Of a stretch of DNA of 64,000 bases, positions 23,501 through 38,500 are shown one piece after another (position 1 is the first letter of the stretch; each line of letters begins with the position of its first letter). Source of the stretch: Turritopsis dohrnii (lineage: Eukaryota; Cnidaria; Hydrozoa; Anthoathecata; Oceaniidae); the NCBI GenBank assembly GCA_027922465.2, contig BQMF02000095.1, forward strand, positions 806,001-870,000. The letters run 5' to 3'. A program made the translations under genes and the position numbers. The notes below the pieces were generated by a model. That model searched no databases, was not told where the DNA came from, and saw nothing but the letters and a program-made list of their open reading frames with translations.

Positions 23501-26500
23501 CATCTTGGTTTGTATATTGCAAGTTTGTTTTGAAATACCGCTAACAGTTTGTGCCACATGGTCACACTACTCATTAAACTCTTTGTTTTATTGTAAAAGT
23601 AAATATATTAGAACATTTTCGTTCTGCGTTCTGACACTTTAGTGTACTAAACATATGATAGAGACTCAACCTGCAAAATGAATAATCAAAATAAAAGCAG
23701 TTAACTAAAAAAAATAAAGTAATAAAATTATTACTTGATTCTAAGGTTATAAAATATATGCTACCACATACCAGGCTGACAATCTTTTAAGAAACATTCT
23801 TTGGTTTCATTATAGACTTTTCTTTCATCACCAAGAAAGCACTCCTTTTTTCTAACCTGCTCGCCAAATCCACATTCTTTTGAACAGTTACTCCATAAAC
23901 TCCATTCATAGCACCTTTCAACTGAGTGATTAAAATATAAAAACTAGTTACATTATACACAAACAGTACTACAGCAACCATTAAAATGAGCAAAATATTG
24001 CACCTGGTTTTGTTGTTGTTGCTGCAGTTGTAGCGGCTGGTGTTGTTGATGTTGATACTGTAGTCATTGGAGTTGTTAAAGTTGGACACCATGGTTGCAA
24101 GCATGCTATAATGCATAACACAGAAATGCACATTTTCCAATGTGGGAAAAATGATAATATTTAGTGTTCCCTTAAATATTCATTAAAATAAGCAAAATAT
24201 TGCACCTGGTTTTGTTGTTTCTGCAGTTGTAGGGGCTGGTGTTGTTGATGTTGACACAGTAGTTATTGGAGTTGTTAAAGTTGGACACCCAGGTTGCAAG
24301 CATGCTATAATGCATAACAAAGAAAAATATGTTTCCAATGTTCTCTTAAATGTGCAGCAGCTGCAACGCTACATATTATGGTGACACATTGGTCACTCTC
24401 CACTTGCAGGTAAAGAGGTGCTAGTGACAGTGCTGTCAGGGACCATTTACGGGTGTGTGAAAAACATCAATTATCCTTTGACAATTTCATAATTTTGGCT
24501 AATGGGAGTAATTCCTTCGATCTCAAAGCAAAAGAGAGCTTGTTATTCTTCTTATTAAAATTAATCTTATGTTTTCCGTAAACTTAAGAAAACGGCGATG
24601 TGAATGCGATTTATCAGCGGTAAAATATGAAGATGCGGACTGAATTTATTTGAAAAATAATGAGATTCACTGCCAATTTTTACTTGCAGAAACCAAGTAC
24701 GCACATAACTTTTCTTACAATATAAGCGATGCACAATGTACTACAAGGGCTACCATATTGAGTGCTTCATAGGTACGAAGCCATAGAAACTGATCTCAAT
24801 TTTTAAGGTTTGGTTTATATGGTAAAAATCTTCGAGTCTATAGTATGCCAAATTCTTTTGAAAAGTTTCTCAATTCAACAATCACGCACTACAATTTGAT
24901 TTATTGAGCTGAGATTCATACTCTCAAAGGTGTTTAGTATTGTAAACATTTGACAGATTTCTCCAAAACCATGACAGTCTACGTCGTATAGTAGTAGAGC
25001 ACTGATACGACCCGACAAATAGCTGCATACAATGCAGATCTTATTATTCCTTGTCGTAGTATCCCAGGAAAACTTTTTACCGAGTTTAACTTCAAAAACA
25101 ATGAGTCAAATTCCTGTGATAGTGTATTATTGTTTGTAAAACGATTTTTCTTTAATGTAGTAAAATCTGAAAGTATTATTATTTTTTATTCATAACAATT
25201 ATGAAGAAACTATATACTTTTTTAAAAGTTTAAGGAAAATAAAATAAATTGTATTCATGCATGAAAATGACAATAAGAAGGCTTCATACGCCAGGTTTTT
25301 CAACATGTGCGTGGTTAAGCAAAACAGAAAATCAATTTTTTGTGGCCTTATTCCTCTCAATAGAAATATTCAGTCCATGCCTTATCATAATTATATCATT
25401 ATCAGCTATTTATTTGTTACGCTGTAAAGATTATACTACTTGTAACTTCAACATTGTAAAATATTTAGTTGTATCTTGAAAATGGATGTTGATACCCAAA
25501 ACGCATTGAAACTTCATTTTTTTAAAATATTAGTTTTCAGTGAATCAAATAATTATATTGCAGTTCTCAATTCAGTTCATTTGGGGAAGAATGCAAAACC
25601 TATTTTTATACCTGTCTGCCCTGAGAAGTGCGAGTTACTTTCCTCTAACTTTCCTTTCATTGATTTTCATATAAAAAATGTAGGCTTGAGAATACTTTTA
25701 GATTTCACTAAGGTAATTTTGATGTGTCCTTTTTACCTCATCTTTGTCAGGGCAGCCTGCAGTTAGGAACTTGTTTTCCCTAGGGATTTCTTCAAACCTG
25801 AACCTCTTCCACTTTTGTTAATCAATGGGATGGTAAGGTTCTCTACTTGATAAAATATCAGTTGAATATCATTTTGTAGGACCAACAAAACTACTTTTTC
25901 ATTGGGGAGGATAATGCATCTTTAATACATGATTTACTAATTCCATTAGTTTAGTGACTCTGTGAGGGTAGAGAATGGCTTACACAAGTTAAAAGCTTTG
26001 GAAATTTGATGATCATAGAATGCCAGAAAATGCAATACCCAGAGGAAACGTCAACATATACGACCACCAAAGAAAGGAAAGAAAAAAATTTCTTTCAAAT
26101 CAGTCCTCTGAATTTACGACGACATTCAGCTTTAGTCGTCGTGAAGCTGTTGTAGATAAAATTTACCACGGCAAAATTTTGCAGTGTTTTTTTAAAAAAA
26201 AATATATTGTATAATTAATACTTTAAGAAGTCCTTTCATTTCTATTATTCTATCTTATCTATATATTAATAGCCGATTCTCCGTCCGTCTGTCACGCAAA
26301 ATGGTAGATTGAGTTGTGGGAGTATTTTTTTTGTGTGACGTCAGTGTGAAACCATTGTATTGAGACCCTAATCGAATCTCCGTAGCGGTTGGCCGTAGCA
26401 AAAGGATCCCATACATTTTTTTTATCAGTTTTTCGAGCTCTACAACATGCCAATTACTTAATTTTATTTTTCGTGAACTCAAGGCAGGCTGAACATGGGC

Positions 26501-29500
26501 ATTTTCTTGCTCAGAATTTCGAGCTCTACAAGATGGTAACACTTTCCATTGTCAATTCGTTAATTCTATTTTTCGTGAACTCTTTGGGAGGTGACATAAC
26601 GCAGGCTGAACATGGGCGGCGAGGGACGCCGCCTTGGCGTCTAGTTCTTTCTATTTTCTCAATTATGTTAGTTTGTCTGGTTTGCTTACGATGAAATAAA
26701 ATCATTCATTTCTTTTTCTTTGACAACTGGTGCCACCTTGAATATCTCTAATGAACATTTCATTTCATCTTTTGAGAGGAAAACCAAAGAGAAACTGGCG
26801 AGACTTAAACAATAGCAAAACAATGGCGAGCTATATCTAACGTAAGGGTGATTTTGGCAATTCCTGGGAATTCCCGACATCTTCCATTCATTCAGTGTCT
26901 AATCTTAGCGGTGGCCCGACTGTCTGAGACAGTCAAAAGTTGGTTCGGGCCACCAAAAATTTTGAAAATCAGTGTTGTGGTGGCCTGACTGGACAGGCCA
27001 AAAAATAAATATACAAACGAGAGATTTGAAAGAAAAAAAACAAGAACAAAAAAGTATAACTTTGTAAGTTTAGCAAAGTGTCTTTACCTCCTCCTTCGAA
27101 CAACATTACAACAGTTCCTAACTATTTTTATTATGTAATAAATACTACGGCACTCCACCATGTCTTAATAGCCAATCAGAAACTTTGATTTGATGTGCCT
27201 TATTATCAACTAAGATGGAGAACATTTTTTACAAGCTTTGCAGGTGTTTTCTTAGTGACGCTATATTGTTCAATTACAAAAGATTTCTATACACCTTCTT
27301 AGTGCTACTAATTTTCGCGAGCGCCAACTATTGCGGTTTTCGTTAATTTTTTGTTCTTGTTTTTGTTCTTCAAACAATAATGTCATCGTGAGATTCATTT
27401 TTCGAATAAATGTTTTGAAATTTACATTCCATCGAACGTGAGCAATCAATTTCGTGTCTAAAGCATGGTCAAAAGAAAAATATGTTTCTTTTCTGTTGAT
27501 ATGTACAAAGTGAGAGAGTTCAGATGATTTTTTTAAACAATGTCACTTTTCACTTTTTTAAACCCGTCAGTGAAAAAATCAAAATTTTAAAAGAAGAACG
27601 AACACAGAAAGAACAGAAACAGAATGAAAATAAGTCAAAGTAATCAAAGAAGCAAGCGACCATATTTTTGTGATAACAAGGAGCATAAAAAACCTGGACC
27701 AAAGCCTAAAAAGCAAAAAGATGTTGATACTATTGAACTTTCTTAAACACTTTATTTCTTTTTGAAAACCATTCCTATTTGTTGTATATATCATGTGCAG
27801 ACATTCTTGCTAACTTTCCTTTTGTTTTATATCGTATTTATTCTACTGTATGCTGCATACATCCAGACTTCCGATGGATGTCCCTCCTACGTAAAGGTTG
27901 AATTAACGGAAAGCCTTTATGACCTAGCAAAATTTTCGTTGGGCCACCAAAGTTTCCATCGGGCCACCAAAAATTCTAAAACCAATGATGTCAATGGCCC
28001 GATGTGACACCCAGATAAAATCTTAAGATTAGACACTGTCATTTTCAAAAATTTTCTTTCCATAGTATATTTGTTTACTCCATGTCATCGATTTATAAAG
28101 TGAATAAGACGAACATGTTTTCCTTTCAAAAATCTTTCAACGATACGCACATAATGCCAAATAGAAAGCCTTTACGCAACATCTTACACGGTGGCATTGT
28201 TATGCCATTGCAATTTTCAAATACAATCGCAGTTTTTTGCTGTCAGACTTTTTTCCTAATTCAGAGGGCTGCAAAATTAATGAGTTTTTGGCAAACAGTA
28301 AATTTCTAAAACTTTTATTTTGAGATATTAATTCATTCATACAATTATATTAGCAATGATTACCTCCACATTGCCCCCAAAGTTGATCTTGATCAAAATT
28401 TGGTGTAGTGGCACACCAAGGGTAACCATTATTACCCATCATGACACAGGAATATTGAGGATAACCATTATATATGAATGGAAAAGTGCAGCAGTTACCA
28501 TTTGAATTCCCACCATAAGAAGGCACATGACATGAATCTAGAAATGATACCAGATCATTTAATATTTCTTACACCACATCACACAACAATTCTAGTAACA
28601 GCCCTTTCCATCAACGAATTACCTTGTTGCTTAACAGATACTTGAGGATGTGAATCGTTTGGAATCTTTGTCATAGAATGGTTATTAACAAGTGTTTTGT
28701 TTTCCTTGTTTAATTTACTGAGTGGTAGTTTGGCATTTGCTAAAATTAGATTAAAATAAACATCCCAAATTATCATGTAGCAAGAAAATTTAATACTATA
28801 TTCTAGTTACTCCAGTTAGTAATCAAAGGAACCAGGCTGAACCAAGAACAAGTAAAAGTATATGTAAAGACCGTTTTAATTAAGCGAACCTCATATTACT
28901 TACAGACATGAATATCTTTTAGAAAAAAGTTGCTATTTAATTTTTAGTACTAGAATAATGCAATTCTCTGTAATGTCTTTTGTTAAAAGAAAATATATAA
29001 TAGCAGAAAAAACATTAATTCTATTTCTTTACATTTTGACATGAAGTTTTTTTCTCTCCAAGTTTTTTTTGACTGAAACTTAAATAATTACTTTTGATAT
29101 GTTTCTAGGGGTGAATAATTCCTAACTAACTAAATAAATGGATAAATTCATATCAACATACTGGCAGTAGCAGCTTTTTCTTTCTTCAAGCACATATTTG
29201 GACAATGTCGTTGCATCCAAGCTTGATAACATATGTCTGGAGTGTAACTCTTGCATCTTGGATCATCTAACAAATGACAGAAGCCAAATAAAGGAAGAAA
29301 TTGCTAGCTAAACACAATCTATACATTCATGAGAAATGATCATGCATACCAATATTTTTCTCATTTGAATTTTGTGCATGGTTATAAGCAGAATTATGCC
29401 CTTTTGCATTTTCCAATGCAGCTTGTAAATCTTGACCAAGGTTAATCAGAGTAACTGGATAGGAAAATTCACTTGAAAGTCTCTGTTTCCCGTTATAATT

Positions 29501-32500
29501 GATTTCATTGCTGCCACCAATTTCAGCAATTGGTTCCAAATTATGGTACGGCTTGGAGATGGGCAAATTATTCTTGTTTTCTATCTGAGGATGACCAATA
29601 GTTGTGTTGAAAGTTGTTGGCGAAACCTTAGGTGAGTTTTTTAAGTTATCAACATTTTGATAAGCTGGATTTTTCGAACTCTGTTGCTTCTGATACCCTC
29701 CTAGTAAACAGAATGATGAAAATAAACAAACTATCACAAAAAAGAGAATAAGCCAAAAGTTAAAAATTACAGCTAACCATTTTTCATGGATGTATTGGAA
29801 GGTGGACCATAGACCGTTTGACCATCACTATTAACATAAGGTGGGTATCTGCTAACACCAGTATAATTGGCATCATTATTTCGGTGAGTGATGACTGCAT
29901 CTGCTGTATAATGCTGATGAACACCATCTATAATAATTGAACCACAATAGACCTTTTTTACAAATTACATAATGGACCATGGACCTCTTTTCCAATTTTT
30001 CTAAAATTACTTACATACTTATGAATGATAAAAAACAAAATATCATTTCCTTTCACAAACAACACCTTTAAAAGGATCAGAAACAAAGTTATGGCTGTTG
30101 TGATGTAATTTCCCAAATGGCCTATAGTAACATTGAATAATTAAGATAATAAGCTGTGTTGTGTATTGAATTTTTTATACCAGCAGGTAGGATTTTTTCT
30201 CCTCTATCTAAAGATTAGTTTTCAATTTTTAGGGAAGAACATTTCAGAAGTCATCGAATATGGTATATACTTCAAAAAATGATATTTTTCAGTTAAACAT
30301 CAATAGACCCAAGAATTGACAGTGACAAAGATCTTGGAAACAAAATATAATGAAGAATTAAGAAAATTTAAAGGAGCTATCTGAATATCGAAATGCTCAC
30401 CAAGAACCAGCGAAGTGAAACTGCTTAAAAATGAAAACAGAATTGCCGCCCAAGTGTCAATAAATTGAAATCATTGAAGAACGAACAAGCAATTAATGTA
30501 TAAAAATCTTAAAGCTGGTGTTACATGTTACATATCATTTGGGAAGTGTGTTATCTTGAAAATTTCAATTTCTTAAAGCTCGTTACACATTTAAAAACTT
30601 ATTTCACGCTTTCAGCTTAAAGGAGTGGTTCACTCAAAAAGTCGAAACATTACCAAAATAAACACACTTGTTCATGACATGATAAACTCTGACTTATTCA
30701 ATTATAATGACTGAACAGATAAGTGAAAATATTTTTCAAGTAAGCTAAATGGCAGCTTGGAAAAATATCTATCTAATGGTATATAAAAATATAAATAATG
30801 AACCAACAAATATTTAAAAAGATATACTCATTTAAAAAGTGGGACCTCTTTTTCCCGGGCACTGTATAACTAAATAAATTGTTTTATGAAACAGAGCAAA
30901 AGAGAGCAATTACCACAAACACATGAATAATTAAACCAGTTGCTGATGACAAATAAAAGTTGAACAACTTGGGGGCCAAAACCAAATCACTTTCAAATCA
31001 TCAAATAAACCAAAATCCTGATTTTTGAAAAAACATTTAAGGGGCTGTGTCGGGAGATTGTAAGGGTTTAATGACGTCACACCATAGGTTAAAACATTTA
31101 TAGACGTCAAATTTGTTTTATATACAAGCATATCAACTTATAAATATCTTATTTCTGAGTAAATAATGCAATAACATCAATATCTTAAGGCCAATACTTC
31201 AGTGGCTATAGGAGGGATAAAATCAGCTTGACGACATCATGATTTTAAGCATTGTACACGGCTGGAAGCACATTTTTGCTAAAGGATCGTTCAGGAAGTA
31301 TATCAGTCTGAATGGGAAAGTAGATTGAGCATAAGGTTAGGGACATAGTAGGAGCAAGGGATTGACATCATACGGTTTGTAATGCGCTATACAAAAGTTA
31401 ATCAAAAAAACATTTAGTCAGATTCAGAAAAACCTGATTCATTATCTTGGTTGTCATCATTGGACAAACTACTCGTGCATTACACGCAAAAGGATTGAAA
31501 TTATAACAATCCCCCAAAAATATGCCGAGAAGATCCAACAATTGAACAATGAGCGATCTCTTTTTCTGGTAAATTATAATTATTTATTATATAATTTTTC
31601 ATAAATTATCACAGCCATTGTCTTTCTTGGTATCATCGACAGCATCAATCACTTACCACCGCTTAGGTTGAAGGCTCCGAAGAATTTGACAAAATTCGCA
31701 AAAATTTTTTGGCCCTAATTAGTCAGCCCCCTGAAAGATATTCTGCTCTGCGGTGCCTGCATTGACAATTGACTTTGAATTCAATATATGTGACGTTCCA
31801 GGGGATTTTGATAACAAAACGTTTTTCAAAAAACGTTAAAAACGTTGTAAAAACAATAGAAAAAAACGTTAGAAAACATTTTGATAAAAACCATAAAACG
31901 TTTTTACCAAAATTTAAAAACGTTTCAAGAATTCGAAAGAGAAAACGTTTAAACGTTTCTTTAAATGTTTTATGCAGTAACATTAAAAACGTTTAAACGT
32001 TTTATTGTTAAAAACGTTTTATTGTTTTAAAACTTTAATTTTTTACTTTCAGGTTGCTCCACAGTAAACATAAAGTTAAGAAAGTTCAAAAAGAACCTAA
32101 AAAACGATATTTAATTCTCAAAATTCTAAAAGGAAGACCAGATACTGACCACAATAATCATTTTCACTAATAGTCGGTGAGCAGTTACTTCGGCAGCTAT
32201 TTAGCTAGGAAGACGAAACTAAAGGCCGGTTTCCATATCAATCGCTGTGGTCGCGCGTATGAGCGTACTGATTTTTGATTCAGTCCCACACATCATTCAT
32301 CAGTTCATCTCAGAACCTTAAAATATTATCAAAATGAAGTCCATAAGGATAACTAAAAACGTTGTGAAGCAATTTGATTAAAAGTGCATCTTCACTTAGC
32401 GAAAGTGAGATGTCTCTTAAAAAAGAATGTAAGGTTTTCCTAGATCTGACATTTTCTGTAAAAATCATCCATTTTCAACGACTTTCGCCAAGTGAAAATA

Positions 32501-35500
32501 CATCAAATTATGATAAACATGTAACTTTGCCCCAAGGATTTACAAGATAGAAATTCTATCAACTTCGTTCTATTATAGAATTAATAGAATTATAGCGGAC
32601 GGTTTCTATTTGTAGTAACTTTTGAAACAGCTGTTGTTTCTTTAATCTTTAACTGAATGAGAACCAGGTAATCAGTTTATTAATATACTTACATGTGTTA
32701 CCTGCGAATGTATTTATGAACAAGGCGTGTTCTTCTGCTTGATTGAGTTTAATGACGTCAATGTTTTTCTCTCAAGTGAATGGTTATACAAAATGTATTA
32801 TAACTGGTTTTAATAACGAATTACAGCCACCAGTTATTACTGACATTATGTATTATGGATTAAACCGTATTCCAGGATTTAAATTCTAACGTAAAACTAC
32901 ACTTGTTCAGTACAATTTATAGCGTAATTATTTATAGAAAACAATTGAAAGAAATTTGAAATTTTTCTGAAGGCTAGAAAGCTTCATGACTAACTACGAT
33001 CATATAGTTGTAAAAAACGTTACAAGCGTCAAAATGAGTAAAAAGTTAACAGATTATTTGTTTAAAAGAAAGGATAAAGTTTTTTCAATGACACCAACTG
33101 AACAAAGTATGTCTGTAAATAACGATGTAAATATGCTTGATATAAATACTGCAAATCGATCATGTGAAGCTTCTTGGTTTATTAAATATCCTTGGATACA
33201 TTACAATGAAAGGTTTGTATACTTCCTTGTAGGTATGCTTTTTGGTGAAAGCCATAATTAAGGGTGATATATTTAAATTACAAAATTTGTTTGGTATTAG
33301 CCAGGAATCTTTTATTCGACTGTTTGGTGTTATTAAAGAAAAGTTAGGGCTTGTTAAGAATCTTTGGCTAGCTGAATATATAGGTGACACAGGAAAATGT
33401 CTCAGCATAAAATTAATTGACAGCCAGTTATAATCAAATGTATCATTCACATTGCATCTTTTTATTTTTGCAATTTAGGAACGACTGCTTACTGTGTTTC
33501 TACCTCACAATCAAAGAGAGGAACATTGTCGTCTGAACGTAACAAAGAGGAAACATACATTAGCAAAGGTTTTTGTTCTTGGAAAAAGGCTCCCAAATGT
33601 TTTAATGACCATCAAATCTCAAATTGTCACAAAGCCGCTGCTCCATACCACGCCATTCAAACAAATGATATTGGAGATATAGTAAATAAAAATTCAGCTG
33701 ATTCTTGGAAGGACAATAGGTCATACTTAATTACAGTTGTTAGAGCACTTTGATATTTGGCAAGGCAAGGTACTCCTATTCAAGGGACACATGGCTCTGA
33801 CAATTTCACACCTTTCAGGGCCGTCAACACTTTTTTGCAGAAAAAAGTTTTATTAAATCAACCAAAAAGATATAAGTAAATAAAGAAGGCAATTTCTACA
33901 GCACGGTGGATTAAAGTCTTGGCTCAGGGCATCTATGACAAGCAAACGTTTTAACACTCTTGCCATATTGAACATCTATAAAGATCTTACCAATCAATTG
34001 AATTTGTTAGAGATAGCATATGAATTTAGCTCTAAGAATGATGAACGTCTCAGTCAATTTGGTCGATTTGTTGATAAGAATTTTACTTCATTATTTTTTA
34101 CTTAATGTAAAAAAGCCTGTGTTGAAATCTTATAATACATTCTTTAAGTTTGAGATGGTGTGGTTTTAACCAATCTAGAGGTACAAAATTTCAAAATTTT
34201 CTGGCGCGCTGCACCCAACCACAGTGCCGTAATTTATTCAAAAATATTGAGGGGGGTAAAAAAAATTGAGCGAGCGAGAAAATGTTTTGAGCAGGGTCGG
34301 GAGGGGTGCTCTAAACCCACCAGCAGGGATTTTAGGAGTGAGAAGGTTTCCCTAATGCTTTACTTCAATTTTTCTTATAATCATTCCAAATTCTAGCTTT
34401 TAAGTGTTTTAAAAACAATTTTTATTTTCAACCCAAAAATATTGGAGGGGCTTCAGCCCCCCAGAAATTACAGCCTTGAACCATGCTGCGTCCTCCTGTG
34501 TCACTGATTATATATGGGCCCCCAACTTGCAACTTGACAGCTTGCAACAGCTTTGGGTCCTCTGCTTGCAAGAAAAGCTAACAACTGATGTTTGCTCAAG
34601 AATTATTGGATGTCAGGCACAAATGCAATCTTTCAAGTCCTTTTTTGGTCTATGTTTGGGACGAAGACTTTATATCCACACAGATAATTTGTCAAAAGCC
34701 CTGCAGAGCAAAACATTTGTATTTTGAAGCAATCGCCTCCATCGTTCAAGCTCTTATGTCCCGCTTTGAGCAACCAAGCTTTAAATCAGTTTGCACAATG
34801 GAACAGGTGCTCCTTAAAGGAATAGTATGTAAAGATGCGAGTGACGAAATTGAGGAGATGAAAAAGATGCTTGGTGACGATGTTGATGGTATGTTGCTGA
34901 GACTGAGCTTGAAGTTTTAAAGAGTATTCGTAACAAAAGCAAACCTTCAGCTTCACACACATTAGAAATCATAGAAGTACTAAAACAATGTTATCTGATA
35001 ATTGGCTTATAATCCCCTGAGTTATAAAAATGGTCAAGCTTTTGCTAGTAGTGGGGCCAACAACTGCGACAGCTGCAGACCTCCCAGAGCAAAATCAAGT
35101 ACTTTTTTTATGAATTTAGGACAATTTTAGATAGTATTTTTGGACATTTTAGGGCAAAATTTGAGAAAATTTAGCACCAAGACTAAAACGTTAGGACAAC
35201 TTTAGGACAATTCCCAAATTATGGAACTGTTACAGTAAACATATCTTTATTTAAGCATATCATTAAATTAAACCATCAAAAGATAATCAAGAGTAGACAT
35301 AAACGAAGAACAACATAAAGTTTCCCTTGGCTTCGACTTTTAGTGAGTGTAAATAAGCATAAACAACTATCAAACCTTGTATACCTTAAGTGCGGAAAAA
35401 CCTAAAAATTAGGGTAAAAACAACAAGAAAACAAATGCTGTCTGTTATCTACATTTTGAGTAATATGAAATTGCAAATGATTCGACTTTGTTAAAAGCTA

Positions 35501-38500
35501 GTTCTTTAGCTTCCTGTTCATTATCAATCCATGTAGTCTTGTTTTGTTCAATGTAAAGTCTACTAGATAACTCAAGGTATAATCAAAAGTGATATATACA
35601 AAAGAAACTCATTAACTTCAACTGGTAAAAATACTGTAGTAATATACACGTTTTTTTTTTTATAAGAAAAATTTTTATAAGAAAATGAGGCTCAAAAACC
35701 TCAAAACCTTAAGAAAATCTTAAGAAAATGCCAAGCCTCAGTTTTTCAGAAATCAATAGTTTTTCTTCTTGTTTTTTTGTACACATTTTGAGCAAGCAAA
35801 TATACTCTTCTCCCTACTGACTATTCTGTGACATTAGATAACTGGGGAGTGTTTTTGAAGGAAAAAAGGTTGTCATTCAAACTTCCCTCCTGAATTCAGC
35901 AGGAAATCGCATTGCTATGTGGAGGAAAAAGTGATTTTGTTTCTCCAAAATTGATGTTTCTAATTGCTTATGATTAAAACAAAGTCTTAACAAAAGGAAA
36001 TTCAGAGCGGAGAAGTTAAGAAAATATTAAGAAAATCTCAGCCTCATTTGGTCAAAAACCTTAAGAAAATCGAGGCTCGGGCCAAAAAGTGACTTTCTTA
36101 TAAAAAAAAAAAACGTGTAGTTAACTCAAAAGCTAAATGAAAACAAAAACTCTCAAAAACTATTTACAATTGAAACGAGATCTATTCAAGTTCTTTTTTC
36201 CGAAATTTCAAAACTAAATTTCTCATATCTTCTAGTTAAAGATCTTTCAAATAAGGATACATTCCAAACTGAATAGTGTATTCTGTTTTACAGCTTAGCA
36301 ATTTCTGAGTCAAGAAACATCTTCATTAGTTGAAGAGAATAAAAAGTTAGACTCAACACATTTTGAAGCCGGAACAATTCTGCTTTCCTGGTTAATTCAA
36401 CTCTAGTTAACGTTATTTATGGACATTTTAATCTTAATGCATTGTCACTGTCCTGTCTTAAGTTTCTTTTTCCCTCCTTCTCCCTGGTACAATGATGCAG
36501 CTTGCTACTTGTAACACTCCTGATTTGTGATAATATATACCACTTCTATTAACTGAGAAGACCTTTTGGCATTTTTTGTATTCCGCTGAAAAAATATCTC
36601 CTTTACAAGGTTGTATTCAGTCAAAAATCAGAATGATAGTAGACAATTCAACGAAAGCTGAAACAAAATATACTCAAAATATATCATGTATTGAAAAAGA
36701 GGCAAATGAATTCAGTCTGACTTTTTAAATATCATTTTATTTCAAACGTTAGTTAGTTATAATGTAAATCAATTTAAAAAAAAAATGCGTAGAATTAAGT
36801 GTATTTTTTTGTTTATTACCCCCGTCTTGAAATACTGTAGAAGGAAATGTTTTGAAATTCGAATTCGAAAATAAAAACTTCTATGATGGTGTACATGAAG
36901 TGAGGAATGACGAGTAAAACTTGACATTGCTTTTTTGTTACATTTTGATCCTTAAAGAAAATTTGGATAATCGGGTTTTGGTTTTGGTTTATATATATTA
37001 AGTAGATGACTCATGAATTTTGTCTTTTTTTGTCCCTAGAGTTTGCATTGTTTCCATTTTTTTTTGGCCATCAGCTGCCTGTCTATTTCAATCTCAATCA
37101 ATAACTACAGAAATTGTTTTGTTTTCATTTGAACTTTATCCTAAATTTTATGACATTTAGGACAATATACCAAAAGTTAGGACAATTTAGGACAAAATTA
37201 CTAAAATTTATAACTTTAGGACATTTTAGGATTTTAGGACACTCTGGGAGGTCTGCAGCTGTCTGAGCGTTTATTTTCGAAGATGCGAAGGCTAAAAACA
37301 TGGTTACGGGCCACCATGAAACAAAAGAAAAGGTTCAACTCAAAGGTTCAACGCATAAAGATATCACTGATGATTTATACTTTACACAGAAGCAGCAAAC
37401 ATATTCGTTTCAGGATATGACACAAGATTTTCAAATGGTGACTTGTAACTGCAATCGTACTCGAGCTGACAAATCCCTTTAGATTCCTTTAAATTTCTAG
37501 TGAGAATTATTCCCAGAAATCGATTTAGAGGCCATTCTAGAGACTCTGGAAACCAAAATTTTCTTCGTCGCCCAACCATGGTGGGTGACATTCTTAGACA
37601 AATTATTCTACTTTTTTACGTTGATTTTCAGATTTCCCGCGTAATCTTAAAAAATGTAAACAAAAGAATAAGACGGGGGTTGCAAAGCATGGTTTTACCG
37701 TGGCTGATTCGTACAACATGGTTTTATTTTTAAACAAATAAAAATGATGGAAACTAAAATATGCGGCCGCACGTTTAAAATATGCGGCCGCACGTTTAAA
37801 ATATGCGGCCGCACTTTATAATATGCGGCCGCACGTTTAAATATGCGGCCGCACGTTTATAATATGCGGCCGCATATTTAAAACGTGCGGCCGCATATTT
37901 CGTCGATGGCTTTAAATAATATTTATCTAGTCTATATTTTTATCTTTTCTGGTCAGTAAATCTCAGTGTCGAAAGAATTCACAAGTTGTTGACTCCCTGT
38001 CCATAGAAATTATTTGAAACACCACATTACAGCATACATTTCATTTCACAATGGGGGTTGTTGATACGATAGTTTGGTGGAGTATTACTTCCACATCAAA
38101 CCGAAGCTCAAGTATGAGCACATTTATAATATTAATCTCCAACAACAACACACCTTCACATACGACGCCATATTTTGTAACTTAAAATATGCTGACGATG
38201 CTGTAGATTTTAATTCGACAGACCTCATAATTATACGCCATCGAGTTGTAGTGTAAAGTTTCCAGACCATGTTTAATAGAAAACGCTCAGAAATAACATC
38301 CTGTCATCAAAATATGCGGCCGCACATTTTAAACGTTCGGCCGCACGTTTATAATATGCGGCCGCACCTTATAACATGCGGCCGCATATTATAAACGTGC
38401 GGCCGCATATTTAAACGTGCGGCCGCATATTTAAAACGTGCGGCCGCATATTTAAACGTGCGGCCGCATATTTTAAAGTGCGGCCGCATATTATAAAGTG

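Larger units (their letters stand above)
32986..37460 (+). pseudogene. Decayed hAT (ZMYM1-like) transposase with nested insertions
   Basis: Fragments follow hAT order on the plus strand: a TTF-type zinc-finger start (KYPWIHYNE near 33,185; SKGFCSWKKAPKCF near 33,562), then a piece near 33,730, then C-terminal parts (FEQPSF, MEQVLLKGI at 34,770-34,825) and finally SERLFSKMRRLKTW at 37,264, the dimerisation motif. The last motif is cut from the preceding one by the element at 35,079-37,252. Frameshifts and missing core mean it is dead. Outer ends not identified. Confidence 0.7.

Noticed and set aside
25616..25757. Short inverted repeat CTGCCCTGA / TCAGGGCAG as a MITE
   Set aside because: Arms are only about 10 bp and no target duplication is visible.
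29162..29266. A ShKT toxin-like domain
   Set aside because: Only part of the cysteine pattern is present, so I kept it as an unassigned Cys motif.
32222..32260. GGCCGGTTTCCAT as a Harbinger terminus
   Set aside because: No matching inverted partner or target duplication found nearby.
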